NCBI RefSeq assembly: GCF_001646655.1
Contig: NZ_LPZN01000002.1
Coordinates: forward strand, 1-64,000
Reading direction: 5' to 3'
DNA length: 64,000 nt
From: Rhodococcus gordoniae
GTDB taxonomy: Bacteria; Actinomycetota; Actinomycetes; Mycobacteriales; Mycobacteriaceae
This document shows, in pieces, positions 27,144 to 36,528 of this stretch. Position 1 is the stretch's first letter. The number at the start of each line of letters is the position of its first letter. Made by a program: the position numbers and the translations under genes. The notes below the pieces were generated by a model, which ran no database searches, was not told where the DNA came from, and saw only the letters and a program-made list of their open reading frames with translations.

Positions 27144-28217
27144 ATGGCTGACCCGCAGGTCGATAATCCCGCGGATCCGTCACACGCCTCCGCGGTCGGG
27201 ACCGTGTCCGGTCCCGACCGCGGACGTGTCGGCGGACGTCACCGCGTGCCCGCGCCTCCCGCCGCGGAGGTGAAGACGCGGCGCAAGGTCCCGGTATGGA
27301 TGTTCGTCGCACCGTCGATGCTCGTCCTGGCCGTGATCATCCTGTATCCGCTCGGTCGAGCGATGTGGATGTCGCTGCAGGGTGACGCGAAGCGGCTCGA
27401 TCCCGAGACCGGGCGGTTCGTCACCGGAGGCTTCGTCGGGATCGAGAACTACACGCGCTGGATCACCCAGACCTGCGGTACCGCCACCGGTTCGATCCCC
27501 TGCCCTCCGGGCACCCTCGGCTCGCAGTTCTGGCAGTCGATCTTCAACACTTTCTTCTTCACCGTCGTCACGGTCTCGCTCGAGACGGTGATCGGTTTCG
27601 CCATGGCGGTCGTGATGGCCAAGTCGTTCCGGGGTCGCGGTCTGCTGCGTGCCTCGGTGCTCGTGCCGTGGGCGATCCCCACCGCCGTCACCGCCAAGCT
27701 GTGGTTCTTCATCTTCGCCAACGACGGTGCCGCCAACAAGCTGCTCGGCACCGACTACCTGTGGACCGCCGATCCGTGGCCCGCCCGGGTCGCGATCATC
27801 GTCGCCGACGTGTGGAAGACGGCGCCGTTCATGGCGCTGCTCATCCTCGCCGGACTGCAGATGATCCCGCAGGACGTCTACGAGGCGGCGAAGGTCGACG
27901 GCGCGAACGCCTGGCAGCGGTTCAAGATGATCACCCTGCCGCTGGTGAAGCCCGCCCTCATGGTGGCGATCCTGTTCCGCACCATGGATGCGCTGCGCAT
28001 GTACGACCTGCCCGCGATCATGATGGGTTCGAATCCCGCGACGTCGACGATCTCGGTGCTCGTCGTCGACCAGATGCGTCAGGGTGCGAACTCCGCGTCC
28101 GCCCTGTCCACGATCACCTTCCTGCTCATCTTCGCCGTCGCCTTCGTGCTGGTGCGGTTCCTCGGCGCCAACGCGGTGAGCACGCAGGAGAAGCAGCGTA
28201 AGGGGGAAGTCGTATGA
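27144..28217 (+). CDS. sugA: sugar ABC transporter permease (MalF/SugA type)
   Basis: 357 residues. After a ~50-residue polar N-terminus come six membrane segments, beginning MFVAPSMLVLAVIILYPL. The EAA loop that docks on the ATPase is EAAKVDGANAWQRFKMITLPLVKPAL. A Cys-containing periplasmic loop (TCGTATGSIPCPPG) may form a disulfide. It starts 18 bp after the binding-protein gene and overlaps the next permease by 4 bp. Confidence 0.88.
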   Translation: MADPQVDNPADPSHASAVGTVSGPDRGRVGGRHRVPAPPAAEVKTRRKVPVWMFVAPSMLVLAVIILYPLGRAMWMSLQGDAKRLDPETGRFVTGGFVGIENYTRWITQTCGTATGSIPCPPGTLGSQFWQSIFNTFFFTVVTVSLETVIGFAMAVVMAKSFRGRGLLRASVLVPWAIPTAVTAKLWFFIFANDGAANKLLGTDYLWTADPWPARVAIIVADVWKTAPFMALLILAGLQMIPQDVYEAAKVDGANAWQRFKMITLPLVKPALMVAILFRTMDALRMYDLPAIMMGSNPATSTISVLVVDQMRQGANSASALSTITFLLIFAVAFVLVRFLGANAVSTQEKQRKGEVV

Positions 28218-29113
28218 CCGTCACCACCACCGAGGCACCCCGCACCGAGCCGGATCCGGTGCAGGTCCGCAAGGTGCCGATGAAGCGCCGATTGAGCACG
28301 GTCGGCACCTATGCGGGCGTCGCGCTGATCGTCGTGTGGGGTCTGGCCCCCTGCTACTGGATGGTCGTCACGGCTCTGCGCGACCCGTCGGAGACGTTCA
28401 GCACGACCCTGTGGCCGTCGAACCCGACGCTGCAGAACTTCGCCGACGCACTCGACCCCGACGCCAAGGTCAACTTCTCGCGGGCGCTGCTCAACAGCGT
28501 CATCATCGCCGGTGCCACCACGGCGGTCGCGCTGCTGCTGGGCGTGTTCACCGCCTACGCACTGTCGCGCTTCGACTTCCGCGGCAAGTACTTCGTCACC
28601 GGCATCATCCTCGGCGCGTCGATGTTCCCCGTCGTCGCGCTCGTGACGCCGCTGTTCCAGTTGTTCACCGACATCGGCTGGATCGGCAAGTACCAGGCGC
28701 TGATCATCCCGAACATCTCGTTCGTGCTGCCGCTGACCATCTACACGCTCACCTCGTTCTTCTCGGAACTGCCGTGGGAACTCGAGGAGGCCGCCCGCAT
28801 GGACGGTGCGACGCGGGGGCAGGCGTTCCGTCTGGTCATGCTGCCGCTCGCCGCCCCCGCCCTGTTCACCACAGCGATCCTCGCCTTCATCGCGACCGTC
28901 AACGAGTATCTGCTGATGTCGCAGCTGTCGAACGAGAGCACGGCCCCGGTGACGGTCGCGATGGCACGATTCACCGGCACCGATCCGTACGTCACCCCGT
29001 ATGCATCGATCATGGCCGGTGGCACCCTCGTCATGGTGCCGCTCGTGGTGATGGTGCTGATCTTCCAGCGGCGCATCATCTCGGGCCTGACCGCGGGTGG
29101 CGTCAAGTCGTGA
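28214..29113 (+). CDS. sugB: sugar ABC transporter permease (MalG/SugB type)
   Basis: 299 residues, six membrane segments. The EAA loop is EEAARMDGATRGQAFRLVML, with the LPLTIYTLTSFF segment before it. It forms the second half of the membrane channel with the previous permease. ATGA overlap with sugA; the stop overlaps the start of a small membrane protein gene (GTGA). Confidence 0.88.
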   Translation: MTVTTTEAPRTEPDPVQVRKVPMKRRLSTVGTYAGVALIVVWGLAPCYWMVVTALRDPSETFSTTLWPSNPTLQNFADALDPDAKVNFSRALLNSVIIAGATTAVALLLGVFTAYALSRFDFRGKYFVTGIILGASMFPVVALVTPLFQLFTDIGWIGKYQALIIPNISFVLPLTIYTLTSFFSELPWELEEAARMDGATRGQAFRLVMLPLAAPALFTTAILAFIATVNEYLLMSQLSNESTAPVTVAMARFTGTDPYVTPYASIMAGGTLVMVPLVVMVLIFQRRIISGLTAGGVKS

Positions 29114-29301
29114 GGAAGGTTCCGCGCCGGAACCGACTCGAGATGCTGCTCGGCCTCCTCACGGTGTTCACGGCGATGGCCGTGATCGCCGCAGTCGCCG
29201 AGCTGACGTCGCCGCAACCCGGTGTCGTGCCGTCTCTCGTGCTGCTCGCATTCGTCGTGATGTGGGGGCTCGCGTTCCGCGCGTGGCGCCGATCGGGATG
29301 A
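29110..29301 (+). CDS. small two-TM membrane protein in the sugar-importer operon
   Basis: 63 residues from GTG 29110, overlapping the sugB stop as GTGA. A basic start (RKVPRRNR) precedes two hydrophobic segments, MLLGLLTVFTAMAVIAAVAEL and VVPSLVLLAFVVMWGLAF, and a basic end (RAWRRSG). Unknown function. The coupled start and shared operon suggest an accessory subunit of the importer. Confidence 0.65.
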   Translation: MRKVPRRNRLEMLLGLLTVFTAMAVIAAVAELTSPQPGVVPSLVLLAFVVMWGLAFRAWRRSG

Positions 29302-29424
29302 CCACGCACGTGGCGTGAGAAGCACCGGAACGGTGGTCCGGAGGTGTCCCTCGGTCGTTTCCGTACCATACGGTGGGCGGGAGTCCCTCCCGCTCGGATG
29401 TCCGGTACGGAGAAGGTGGAACGA

Positions 29425-31551
29425 GTGACGAGCCCCAAGAGGTCTACCTCCTCGCGTGCCGCTGCGGCCGCAGCGAAGAAGAGCAGGGGACACATCGTCC
29501 GCTACGCCGTACTCGTCGCGTTCGTTCTCGCCGTGCTCGTACCGCTCGGCGTCTTCGCCACCGCGTACTACTCGGCGGACGTGCCGACCCCGTCGGACAT
29601 GAAGACGAACCAGCTCGCGCGGGTCTACGCGGCCGACGACGCCACCGAGATCACCCGGGTGGTCCCGCCGGAGGGCAACCGTCTCGAGGTCGGGATCGCG
29701 CAGATCCCCGAGCACGTCCGCAACGCCGTGCTGTCGGCGGAGGACCGCAACTTCTACAGCAACCCCGGCTTCTCGATCACCGGTTTCGCTCGTGCGGCCC
29801 GCGACAACGTCATGGGCAAGGACACCGCCGGTGGTGGTTCCACGATCACCCAGCAGTACGTCAAGAACGTGCTCGTCGGCGCCGACCGCACGCTCGAACG
29901 CAAGATGCGCGAACTCGTCATCTCCACCAAGATGGCGCGGCAGTGGTCGAAGGACGAGATCCTCGAGGCGTACCTCAACACCATCTACTTCGGCCGGGGT
30001 GCCTACGGCATCGGCGCGGCGTCCCAGGCGTACTTCGGCAAGCCCGTCGAGGAGCTGTCGGTCTCCGAGGGTGCCGTCCTGGCCGGGGTGATCCGGACAC
30101 CGTCCTCGCTCGATCCCGAGTACAACCTGCCGGCGATCGAAGAGCGCTGGAACTACGTGCTCGACGGCATGGTCGACATGGACGTCCTCGACCCGTCGGA
30201 GAGGTCGGCCCAGGTGTTCCCCCCGACGGTGCCGTCGAACACCCTCGTGTTGGCCACGGAGGCGACGGGGCCGGAAGGCCACATCCGCACGCAGGTGTTG
30301 CGCGAGCTGTCCGCGGCGGGGATCAGTGAACAGACCCTCAACACCGAGGGTCTGCGGATCACCACCACGATCGACCCGAGGGCACAGCAGGCGGCGATCG
30401 ACTCCGCCCGGTCCACGCTGTCGGGGGAACCCGGGGAATTGCGTACCGCGGTGGTCTCGGTGGACCCCCGCTCGGGGGCCGTGCGCGCCTACTACGGCGG
30501 TGAGGACGGCGCCGGCTTCGACTTCGCGCAGGCGCCCGTCCAGACCGGGTCGGCGTTCAAGGTGTTCGGCCTGCTCGCCGCGCTCGACGACGGGATCGGC
30601 CTGAACGCGCGCTTCGACAGCTCGCCGCTGACGGTCGGCACTGTCCGCATCGGCAACGTCGAAGGCGAGTCGTGCGGGCGGTGCACGATCGCCGAGGCGC
30701 TCAAGCGGTCGCTGAACACGAGCTTCTACCGGCTCATGATGTCCATGTCGAACGGTCCCCAGAAGATCGCCGACGCCGCGCACGCCGCGGGAATCCCCCT
30801 GACGATCCCCGGCGTCGAGGGGCAGACGCTGAGCGAGAACGGCGGTTCCCCGGAGGGCGGCATCGTTCTCGGTCAGTACCAGGCGCGGGTGATCGACATG
30901 GCGTCGGCCTACGCGACGATCGCCGCGTCCGGTGTCTTCCACGAGCCGTACTTCGTGCAGAAGGTCGTGACGGCCGACGGGGTCGTGCTCCTCGATCGAC
31001 CGGCGTCACCCGGCGAGCAGCGCCTCGACGCCGCGGTCGCCGACAACACGACCCAGGCCATGATGCCGATCGCCGCGTATTCGCGCGGGCACGCGCTCGC
31101 CGGTGGCCGGCCGTCGGCGGCGAAGACCGGTACCACGCAGCTCGGCGACACCGGCCTGAACAAGGATGCCTGGATGGTCGGGTACACCCCGTCGCTGTCG
31201 ACGGCCGTGTGGATGGGCACACCCGACGCCGGGCCGATCACCAACAGCTGGGGTGGGTCGATCTACGGCTCCGGTCTGCCCTCGGACATCTGGAAGGGAA
31301 CGATGGACGGCGCCCTCGAGGGCACGCCGGTCGAGAGCTTCCCGTGGCCGGCGCCCATCGGTGGACAGGCGGGTGTCCCCAAGGACGCCGGTATCGAGAC
31401 CAGCACCCCCCCGCCGCCGACCTTCAGGCTGCCCGACCTGTCGAACCTGCCGCCGATCACGATTCCCGCACCGCCGGTCGATCTCCCCGTTCCGGTGCCC
31501 TCGCAGATCGAGGTGTTCCCCGGCGTCACGATCCAGATCCCCGGCTTGTAG
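29425..31551 (+). CDS. class A penicillin-binding protein (PonA1 paralogue)
   Basis: 708 residues. A short basic cytoplasmic start and one membrane helix (about residues 27-50) lead into a glycosyltransferase-51 domain: EDRNFYSNPG, GGGSTITQQYVKN and RKMRELVISTKM. A transpeptidase follows with TGSAFKVFG (SxxK), SLNTS (SxN) and AAKTGTTQ (KTG). The C-terminus is Pro-rich and ends FPGVTIQIPGL. No PASTA domains. It is strikingly similar to the PonA1 protein at 37909-40968. The start GTG 29425 has AGGTGG upstream; ATG 29398 is an alternative. Confidence 0.9.
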   Translation: MTSPKRSTSSRAAAAAAKKSRGHIVRYAVLVAFVLAVLVPLGVFATAYYSADVPTPSDMKTNQLARVYAADDATEITRVVPPEGNRLEVGIAQIPEHVRNAVLSAEDRNFYSNPGFSITGFARAARDNVMGKDTAGGGSTITQQYVKNVLVGADRTLERKMRELVISTKMARQWSKDEILEAYLNTIYFGRGAYGIGAASQAYFGKPVEELSVSEGAVLAGVIRTPSSLDPEYNLPAIEERWNYVLDGMVDMDVLDPSERSAQVFPPTVPSNTLVLATEATGPEGHIRTQVLRELSAAGISEQTLNTEGLRITTTIDPRAQQAAIDSARSTLSGEPGELRTAVVSVDPRSGAVRAYYGGEDGAGFDFAQAPVQTGSAFKVFGLLAALDDGIGLNARFDSSPLTVGTVRIGNVEGESCGRCTIAEALKRSLNTSFYRLMMSMSNGPQKIADAAHAAGIPLTIPGVEGQTLSENGGSPEGGIVLGQYQARVIDMASAYATIAASGVFHEPYFVQKVVTADGVVLLDRPASPGEQRLDAAVADNTTQAMMPIAAYSRGHALAGGRPSAAKTGTTQLGDTGLNKDAWMVGYTPSLSTAVWMGTPDAGPITNSWGGSIYGSGLPSDIWKGTMDGALEGTPVESFPWPAPIGGQAGVPKDAGIETSTPPPPTFRLPDLSNLPPITIPAPPVDLPVPVPSQIEVFPGVTIQIPGL

Positions 31552-31593
31552 ACATGTACTCCACCCCTTCGTCGTCGACGAGCCGGCCGGGGA

Positions 31594-32181
31594 CTACGGC
31601 CCCGTCAGCACCGTCGGCAGCAGGGCGGCCGAATAGTCGACGACCTCGTCGATGCTCGGCGTCCCGTCGCGGAACCGGTCGATCGCCAGCGACTCCACGA
31701 GTGCCCACCAGGCCCGCAGCCGCATTCGGGTCACGCGGGTGTCGTCGCAGCCCAGCGCCGCGACGACTCGCCCGACCATGGTGTCGCGCATAGAGTCGTG
31801 GATGTCGCGGATCTGGGGGTCGGATCCGACGCCGCTGTGGAAGAAGGCCTGATAGTTGTCGCCGTGGCGGTCGATGAACGAGACGAACGGGTGCACTACG
31901 GCCCGGAGCGGATCCTGCTCGTCCGGGTCGGGATCCGCGGCGCGGAGCAACCGGCGTGACGCGGCGCCGACGACCGCGACGTAGAAGTCCTGCTTGGTGG
32001 GGAAATAACGGAACAGCAGGCCGCGGGAGATACCGGCGATCTCGGCGACGCGGTCGATGGACAGGGCGTGGATGGGCCGGGTCGACAGTTCCTGCAGTCC
32101 GATGGCGACGAGTTGCCGGCGACGTTCCGCCGGCGGCAGACGACGCCGACCTGTGGATGCCTCTTGTCGCGGGGTGCTCAC
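31594..32181 (-). CDS. TetR family transcriptional regulator
   Basis: 195 residues, start GTG 32181. The helix-turn-helix is ALSIDRVAEIAGISRGLLFRYFPTKQDF. The C-terminal domain is TetR-like with RAWWALVESLAI. It is divergent from the acyl-CoA dehydrogenase/APH/SDR operon, with a perfect 21-bp operator-like palindrome between them, so it is the likely local repressor. Confidence 0.88.
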   Translation of the reverse strand: MSTPRQEASTGRRRLPPAERRRQLVAIGLQELSTRPIHALSIDRVAEIAGISRGLLFRYFPTKQDFYVAVVGAASRRLLRAADPDPDEQDPLRAVVHPFVSFIDRHGDNYQAFFHSGVGSDPQIRDIHDSMRDTMVGRVVAALGCDDTRVTRMRLRAWWALVESLAIDRFRDGTPSIDEVVDYSAALLPTVLTGP

Positions 32182-32191
32182 ACCGATAGCC

Positions 32192-32212
32192 TAACTGAGC
32201 ATCGCTCAGTTA
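32192..32212. promoter_or_regulatory. candidate TetR operator
   Basis: TAACTGAGC (32192-32200), ATC, GCTCAGTTA (32204-32212): perfect 9-bp arms around 3 nt, located 11 bp before the TetR start and 49 bp before the acyl-CoA dehydrogenase start. Confidence 0.75.
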
Positions 32213-32260
32213 AGGCCGCCCGGCCGGGCAGTTCCCGGTCGACTCGACGGAAGGCACCCG

Positions 32261-33493
32261 ATGGATTTCGCACAGTCCGAGCGCAGTCGCGACTATCTCG
32301 AACGTCTGCGGGCGTTCATCGCAGGCGAGGTCACGCCTGTCGAGCAGCAACTGCGGGCCGCGCGACGCACGGCGGGTGAAGGACGACGCGACATCGACGC
32401 CGCCGAGAGGTGGGCCGTCTCCCCCGAATTCCGCGAGCTGCAGCGCAAGGCCCGCGCCGAGGGCCTGTGGAACCTCTTCCTTCCCGACGCCGAACTCGGT
32501 GCCGGATTGTCGAACGTCGACTACGCCCCGCTCGCCGAGGAGATGGGCCGCTCGCCGTTCGTCTCCGCGGTGTTCAACTGCGACGCGCCCGACACCGGCA
32601 ACATGGAGGTGCTCTATCACTACGGCAGCGCCGCGCAGAAGGAGCAGTGGCTGCGGCCCCTGCTCGACGGCGAGATCCGCTCGGCTTTCTGCATGACCGA
32701 ACCCGAGGTCGCCTCGTCGGACGCCACCAACATGGCCGCGACCGCCGTGGTCGACGGCGACGAGATCGTCCTCGACGGCCGCAAATGGTGGAGCACCGGC
32801 ATCGGCCACCCCGACTGCAAGGTGCTCATCTTCATGGGCCTGACCGATCCGGAAGCCCACAAGTACCAAAGACATTCGATGGTGCTCGTGCCCATCGACA
32901 CGCCGGGCGTCGAGGTCGAGCGCATGCTCCCGACGATGGGCTTCTTCGACGAGCCCAGCGGCCACGGCGAGGTGTCCTTCACCGACGTGCGCCTGCCGCT
33001 CGACGCCGTCATCGCGGGCCCCGGAAGGGGATTCGAGATCGCGCAGGGACGCCTCGGACCGGGACGCATCCACCACTGCATGCGCCTCGTCGGGCTCGCC
33101 GAACGCACTCTCGAGCTCGCGTGCCGTCGCGGTCTCGAACGCACCGCCTTCGGCAAGCCGATCATCGATCTCGGCGGCAACCGGGAACGGATCGCCGACG
33201 CGCGCATCGCGATCAACCAGCTGCGTCTGCTCGTCCTGCACGCGGCATGGCTGCTCGACACACAGGGACTCGCCGGGGCACGCTCGGCGGTCTCCGAGAT
33301 CAAGGTGGTCGCACCGCGCGTGACCCAGCAGATCGCCGACTTCGCCATCCAGATCCACGGCGGCGGTGGGCTCTCCGACGACTTCCCCCTCGCCGGTGCA
33401 TGGACGGCGGCACGCGCACTGCGGCTGGCGGACGGGCCCGACGAGGTGCACCAGGGGCTCGTCGCCCGGTTCGAACTCGGCAAGTACGCGTGA
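32261..33493 (+). CDS. acyl-CoA dehydrogenase, ACAD10/11-like
   Basis: 410 residues. Motifs of the ACAD10/11 branch: FCMTEPEVASSDATNM, GRKWWSTGIGHPDCKV, FDEPSGHGEVSFTDVRLP, then IQIHGGGGLSDDFPL and ADGPDEVHQG where most ACADs have the catalytic YEG motif. In mammals and in Pseudomonas levulinate degraders such ACADs work with an APH-type kinase to remove a phosphorylated 4-hydroxyl group. The kinase here is the next gene, 17 bp away. Confidence 0.88.
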   Translation: MDFAQSERSRDYLERLRAFIAGEVTPVEQQLRAARRTAGEGRRDIDAAERWAVSPEFRELQRKARAEGLWNLFLPDAELGAGLSNVDYAPLAEEMGRSPFVSAVFNCDAPDTGNMEVLYHYGSAAQKEQWLRPLLDGEIRSAFCMTEPEVASSDATNMAATAVVDGDEIVLDGRKWWSTGIGHPDCKVLIFMGLTDPEAHKYQRHSMVLVPIDTPGVEVERMLPTMGFFDEPSGHGEVSFTDVRLPLDAVIAGPGRGFEIAQGRLGPGRIHHCMRLVGLAERTLELACRRGLERTAFGKPIIDLGGNRERIADARIAINQLRLLVLHAAWLLDTQGLAGARSAVSEIKVVAPRVTQQIADFAIQIHGGGGLSDDFPLAGAWTAARALRLADGPDEVHQGLVARFELGKYA

Positions 33494-33510
33494 GACGGGA
33501 GATTCCGACG

Positions 33511-34584
33511 ATGACCGCACTTCCCGACAACGCCCGCACCGTTCGCGACGAGGACGCCTTCGACGTCGACGCGGTCGCCGCCTGGCTCGACGAGAACGCC
33601 GGTATCCGAGGGGTCCCGGAGGTTCGCCAGTTCTCCGGCGGCGCATCCAATCTCACCTATCTGCTGCGGTATCCGGACCGCGATCTCGTGCTGCGTCGCC
33701 CGCCGGCGGGGGCGAAGCCGTCGTCGGGGCACGACATGGCACGCGAGTACCGCATCCAGTCGATGCTCGCACCGGTCTACCCGTACGTTCCCACCATGGT
33801 CGGCCTGTGCACCGATCGCGGTGTGCTCGGCAGCGACTTCTACGTCATGGACCGGGTTCCCGGCACCATCCTGCGGACGAATCCGCCCACCGACCTCGAC
33901 CTCACCGAGGCGGACACCCGCACATTGTGCCTGCGCATCGTCGACCTGCTCGTCGAACTGCACGGCATCGATCCGGAGTCCGCAGGACTGTCCGAACTGG
34001 GTCGCGGTTCCGGCTACGTCGCACGGCAGGTCGCGGGCTGGACGTCGCGCTACACCAAGGCCCGCACCGACAACGTTCCCGACTTCGCCCGTGTCACCAC
34101 GTGGTTGGCGGCGCGGCAACCCGAGGACGTCGCACAGACCGTGATCCACGGCGACTTCCGCCTCGACAACATCGTTCTCGACGAGAACGACCCGCTGAAG
34201 CCGGTCGCGGTGCTCGACTGGGAACTGGCCACCATCGGCGACCCCCTGATGGATCTCGGATCGTCGCTCGCCTACTGGGTGCAGGCGGACGACGACGACA
34301 TGCTGCTGCTCACGAAGCGGCAACCGTCCGACCTGCCCGGCATGCTCACCCGGCAGGAGATCGTCGAATATTATTCCGAGCGAACCGGATTACCGGTGGA
34401 CGGCTGGGGATTCTACGAGGTGTTCGGACTGTTCCGCCTCGCCGTGATCGCCCAGCAGATCTACTACCGCTACCACCACGGCCACACCACCAATTCGGCC
34501 TTCGAGGACTTCTGGATCGTGGTCGGCTACCTCGAATCCCGTTGCAGTGCATTGATCGATCGATACGAGAAGGAGAACCGATGA
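33511..34584 (+). CDS. APH-family kinase, ACAD10/11 or LvaA-like
   Basis: 357 residues of the aminoglycoside phosphotransferase/choline kinase superfamily. It has the nucleotide loop FSGGASNLTYLL, the lysine-equivalent region LVLRRPPAG, catalytic VIHGDFRLDNIVLDE (Brenner motif HGDxxxxN) and the metal-binding VLDWELATIGDP. This subgroup phosphorylates hydroxyacyl-CoA rather than antibiotics. ATG 33511 is used (MTALPDNART). Its stop overlaps the SDR start (ATGA). Confidence 0.85.
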   Translation: MTALPDNARTVRDEDAFDVDAVAAWLDENAGIRGVPEVRQFSGGASNLTYLLRYPDRDLVLRRPPAGAKPSSGHDMAREYRIQSMLAPVYPYVPTMVGLCTDRGVLGSDFYVMDRVPGTILRTNPPTDLDLTEADTRTLCLRIVDLLVELHGIDPESAGLSELGRGSGYVARQVAGWTSRYTKARTDNVPDFARVTTWLAARQPEDVAQTVIHGDFRLDNIVLDENDPLKPVAVLDWELATIGDPLMDLGSSLAYWVQADDDDMLLLTKRQPSDLPGMLTRQEIVEYYSERTGLPVDGWGFYEVFGLFRLAVIAQQIYYRYHHGHTTNSAFEDFWIVVGYLESRCSALIDRYEKENR

Positions 34585-35339
34585 GCCGCCCGCAGCGACG
34601 GAACATCCTCATCACCGGTGCGAGTTCCGGGCTCGGTGCCGGTATGGCGCGTGAGTTCGCGGCGCGTGGAAGGAATCTCGCGCTCGCCGCCCGTCGCGTC
34701 GAACGACTCGAGGAGTTGCGGGACGAACTGCTCGCCGCGCACCCGGGCATCACCGTGAGCGTGCGCGCCCTCGACGTGAACCGGCACGACGACGTGTTCA
34801 CCGTCTTCCGCGAGTTCGACGACGAGCTCGGCGGTCTCGACCGGGTGATCGTCAATGCCGGTCTCGGCAAGGGGCAGCCCCTGGGCACCGGTTACTTCCG
34901 TGCCAATGCCCAGACTGCGAACACCAACTTCCTCGGTGCGCTCGCGCAGAGTGAAGCGGCGCTCGAACTCATGCGCCCCCGCGGGCGCGGCCACGTCGTG
35001 CTGATCTCGTCGATGAGTGCGCTCCGCGGCATGCCGCGCAACCTGACGACCTATGCCGCGTCCAAGGCCGCCGTCGCCTCTCTCGGTGAGGGGATGCGTG
35101 CCGACCTCGCCGACACCGATATCTCGGTGAGCACGATCTTCCCCGGATACATCCGGTCGGAGATCAACGAGAAGGTGAAGAAGGTCCCGTTCATCGTCGA
35201 CACCGAAACAGGTTGTCGCGCACTGGCTGCTGCGATCGAAAAGGAGCCCGCCAAGGCGTATGTGCCGGGATGGCCGTGGATTCCGCTCGGTTACGCCATG
35301 AAGGTGCTGCCGCTGTCGGTGATCCGGAAGATGGCGTAG
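34581..35339 (+). CDS. SDR family oxidoreductase in the ACAD/APH operon
   Basis: 252 residues. TGASSGLG cofactor motif, VNAGLG, active-site SSMSAL and YAASKAAV. The end is hydrophobic (LGYAMKVLPLSVIRKMA), suggesting peripheral membrane contact. AAGGAG ribosome site 5 nt before ATG 34581 and 4-bp overlap with the kinase gene. It could interconvert 4-hydroxy and 4-keto acyl groups in the same pathway (inference). Confidence 0.87.
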   Translation: MSRPQRRNILITGASSGLGAGMAREFAARGRNLALAARRVERLEELRDELLAAHPGITVSVRALDVNRHDDVFTVFREFDDELGGLDRVIVNAGLGKGQPLGTGYFRANAQTANTNFLGALAQSEAALELMRPRGRGHVVLISSMSALRGMPRNLTTYAASKAAVASLGEGMRADLADTDISVSTIFPGYIRSEINEKVKKVPFIVDTETGCRALAAAIEKEPAKAYVPGWPWIPLGYAMKVLPLSVIRKMA

Positions 35340-35366
35340 ACGGGGTCGGAACCCGCAGAGCGACAA

Positions 35367-35405
35367 CGACGAAGGCCGCATCCCGAAAGGATGCGGCCTT
35401 CGTCG
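35367..35405. terminator. strong bidirectional terminator
   Basis: A perfect 17-bp stem (35367-35383 with 35389-35405) and a CGAAA loop, between the convergent SDR (stop 35339) and ino1 (stop 35428) genes. This is the most stable hairpin I saw in the window. Confidence 0.85.
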
Positions 35406-35427
35406 GAAATCGCTCCGGAGAGCGGCT

Positions 35428-36528
35428 CTACGCGTCGGCTCCGATGATGAACGCCTCGAGCTCGGCGCGTGCCGTGTCGTCGGCCATCTGGACCGGCGGG
35501 GACTTCATCAGGTAGGCCGAAGCCGGGAGGATCGGGCCACCGATGCCGCGGTCCTTGGCGATCTTCGCCGCGCGGATGGCGTCGATGATGATGCCGGCGG
35601 AGTTCGGGGAGTCCCACACCTCGAGCTTGTACTCGAGGTTGAGCGGGGCATCGCCGAAGGCGCGACCCTCGAGGCGGACGTACGCCCACTTGCGGTCGTC
35701 GAGCCACTGCACGTAGTCGGAGGGACCGATGTGCACGTCGCGGTCGTGGACCTTGCCGGCCAGCGGGCCGTTGAGGTTCGAGGTGACGGCCTGGGTCTTG
35801 GAGACCTTCTTGGACTCGAGACGCTCACGCTCGAGCATGTTCTTGAAGTCCATGTTGCCGCCGACGTTGAGCTGGTACGTGCGGTCGAGCACGACACCGC
35901 GGTCCTCGAAGAGCTTCGCCATCACGCGGTGGGTGATGGTGGCGCCGACCTGCGACTTGATGTCGTCGCCGACGATCGGGACACCGGCGTCGGTGAACTT
36001 CTGCGCCCACTTGGGATCGGAGGCGATGAACACGGGGAGGGCGTTGACGAAGGCGACACCGGCATCGATGGCGCACTGCGCGTAGAACTTGTCGGCCTCT
36101 TCGGAACCCACGGGGAGGTAGGAGACGAGAACGTCGACCTCGGCGTCCTTCAGTGCCTTGACCACGTCGACGGGCTCGGCGTCGGAGAGCTCGATGGTCT
36201 CGGAGTAGTACTTGCCGATACCGTCGAGCGTGTGGCCGCGCTGGACGGGCACGCCGAGCGGCGGCACGTCGGCGATCTTGATGGTGTTGTTCTCGCTCGC
36301 GAGGATCGCCTCGGACAGGTCGAAGCCGACCTTCTTGGCGTCCACATCGAACGCGGCGACGAACTTGACGTCGCGCACGTGGTAGCGACCGAATTCGACG
36401 TGCATCAGACCGGGGACGGTGGTCTCGGCGTCCGCATCCTTGTAGTACTCGACGCCCTGGACCAGGGAGGAGGCACAGTTCCCCACGCCCACAATGGCCA
36501 CGCGCACCGCGGTGCTGTTCTCACCCAT
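35428..36528 (-). CDS. ino1: inositol-3-phosphate synthase
   Basis: 366 residues. NAD-binding [16 protein letters not shown] at the start, [47 protein letters not shown] and [18 protein letters not shown]: the short actinobacterial myo-inositol-1-phosphate synthase. It converts glucose 6-phosphate to inositol phosphate for phosphatidylinositol, mycothiol and lipoglycans. ATG 36526-36528 overlaps the end of padR by 8 bp. The same padR-ino1 pair exists in M. tuberculosis (Rv0047c-Rv0046c). Confidence 0.96.
   Translation of the reverse strand: MGENSTAVRVAIVGVGNCASSLVQGVEYYKDADAETTVPGLMHVEFGRYHVRDVKFVAAFDVDAKKVGFDLSEAILASENNTIKIADVPPLGVPVQRGHTLDGIGKYYSETIELSDAEPVDVVKALKDAEVDVLVSYLPVGSEEADKFYAQCAIDAGVAFVNALPVFIASDPKWAQKFTDAGVPIVGDDIKSQVGATITHRVMAKLFEDRGVVLDRTYQLNVGGNMDFKNMLERERLESKKVSKTQAVTSNLNGPLAGKVHDRDVHIGPSDYVQWLDDRKWAYVRLEGRAFGDAPLNLEYKLEVWDSPNSAGIIIDAIRAAKIAKDRGIGGPILPASAYLMKSPPVQMADDTARAELEAFIIGADA

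Noticed and set aside
28741-30942. 733-codon minus-strand frame over sugB and the first penicillin-binding protein
   Set aside because: No recognisable domain; the opposite strand encodes conserved proteins with catalytic motifs.
32210-34323. long minus-strand frames across the acyl-CoA dehydrogenase and APH genes
   Set aside because: Antisense to well-supported enzymes; no family likeness.
33511-34584. aminoglycoside resistance gene
   Set aside because: The APH fold is present, but its operon with an ACAD10/11-like dehydrogenase and its likeness to hydroxyacyl-CoA kinases make antibiotic resistance unlikely.
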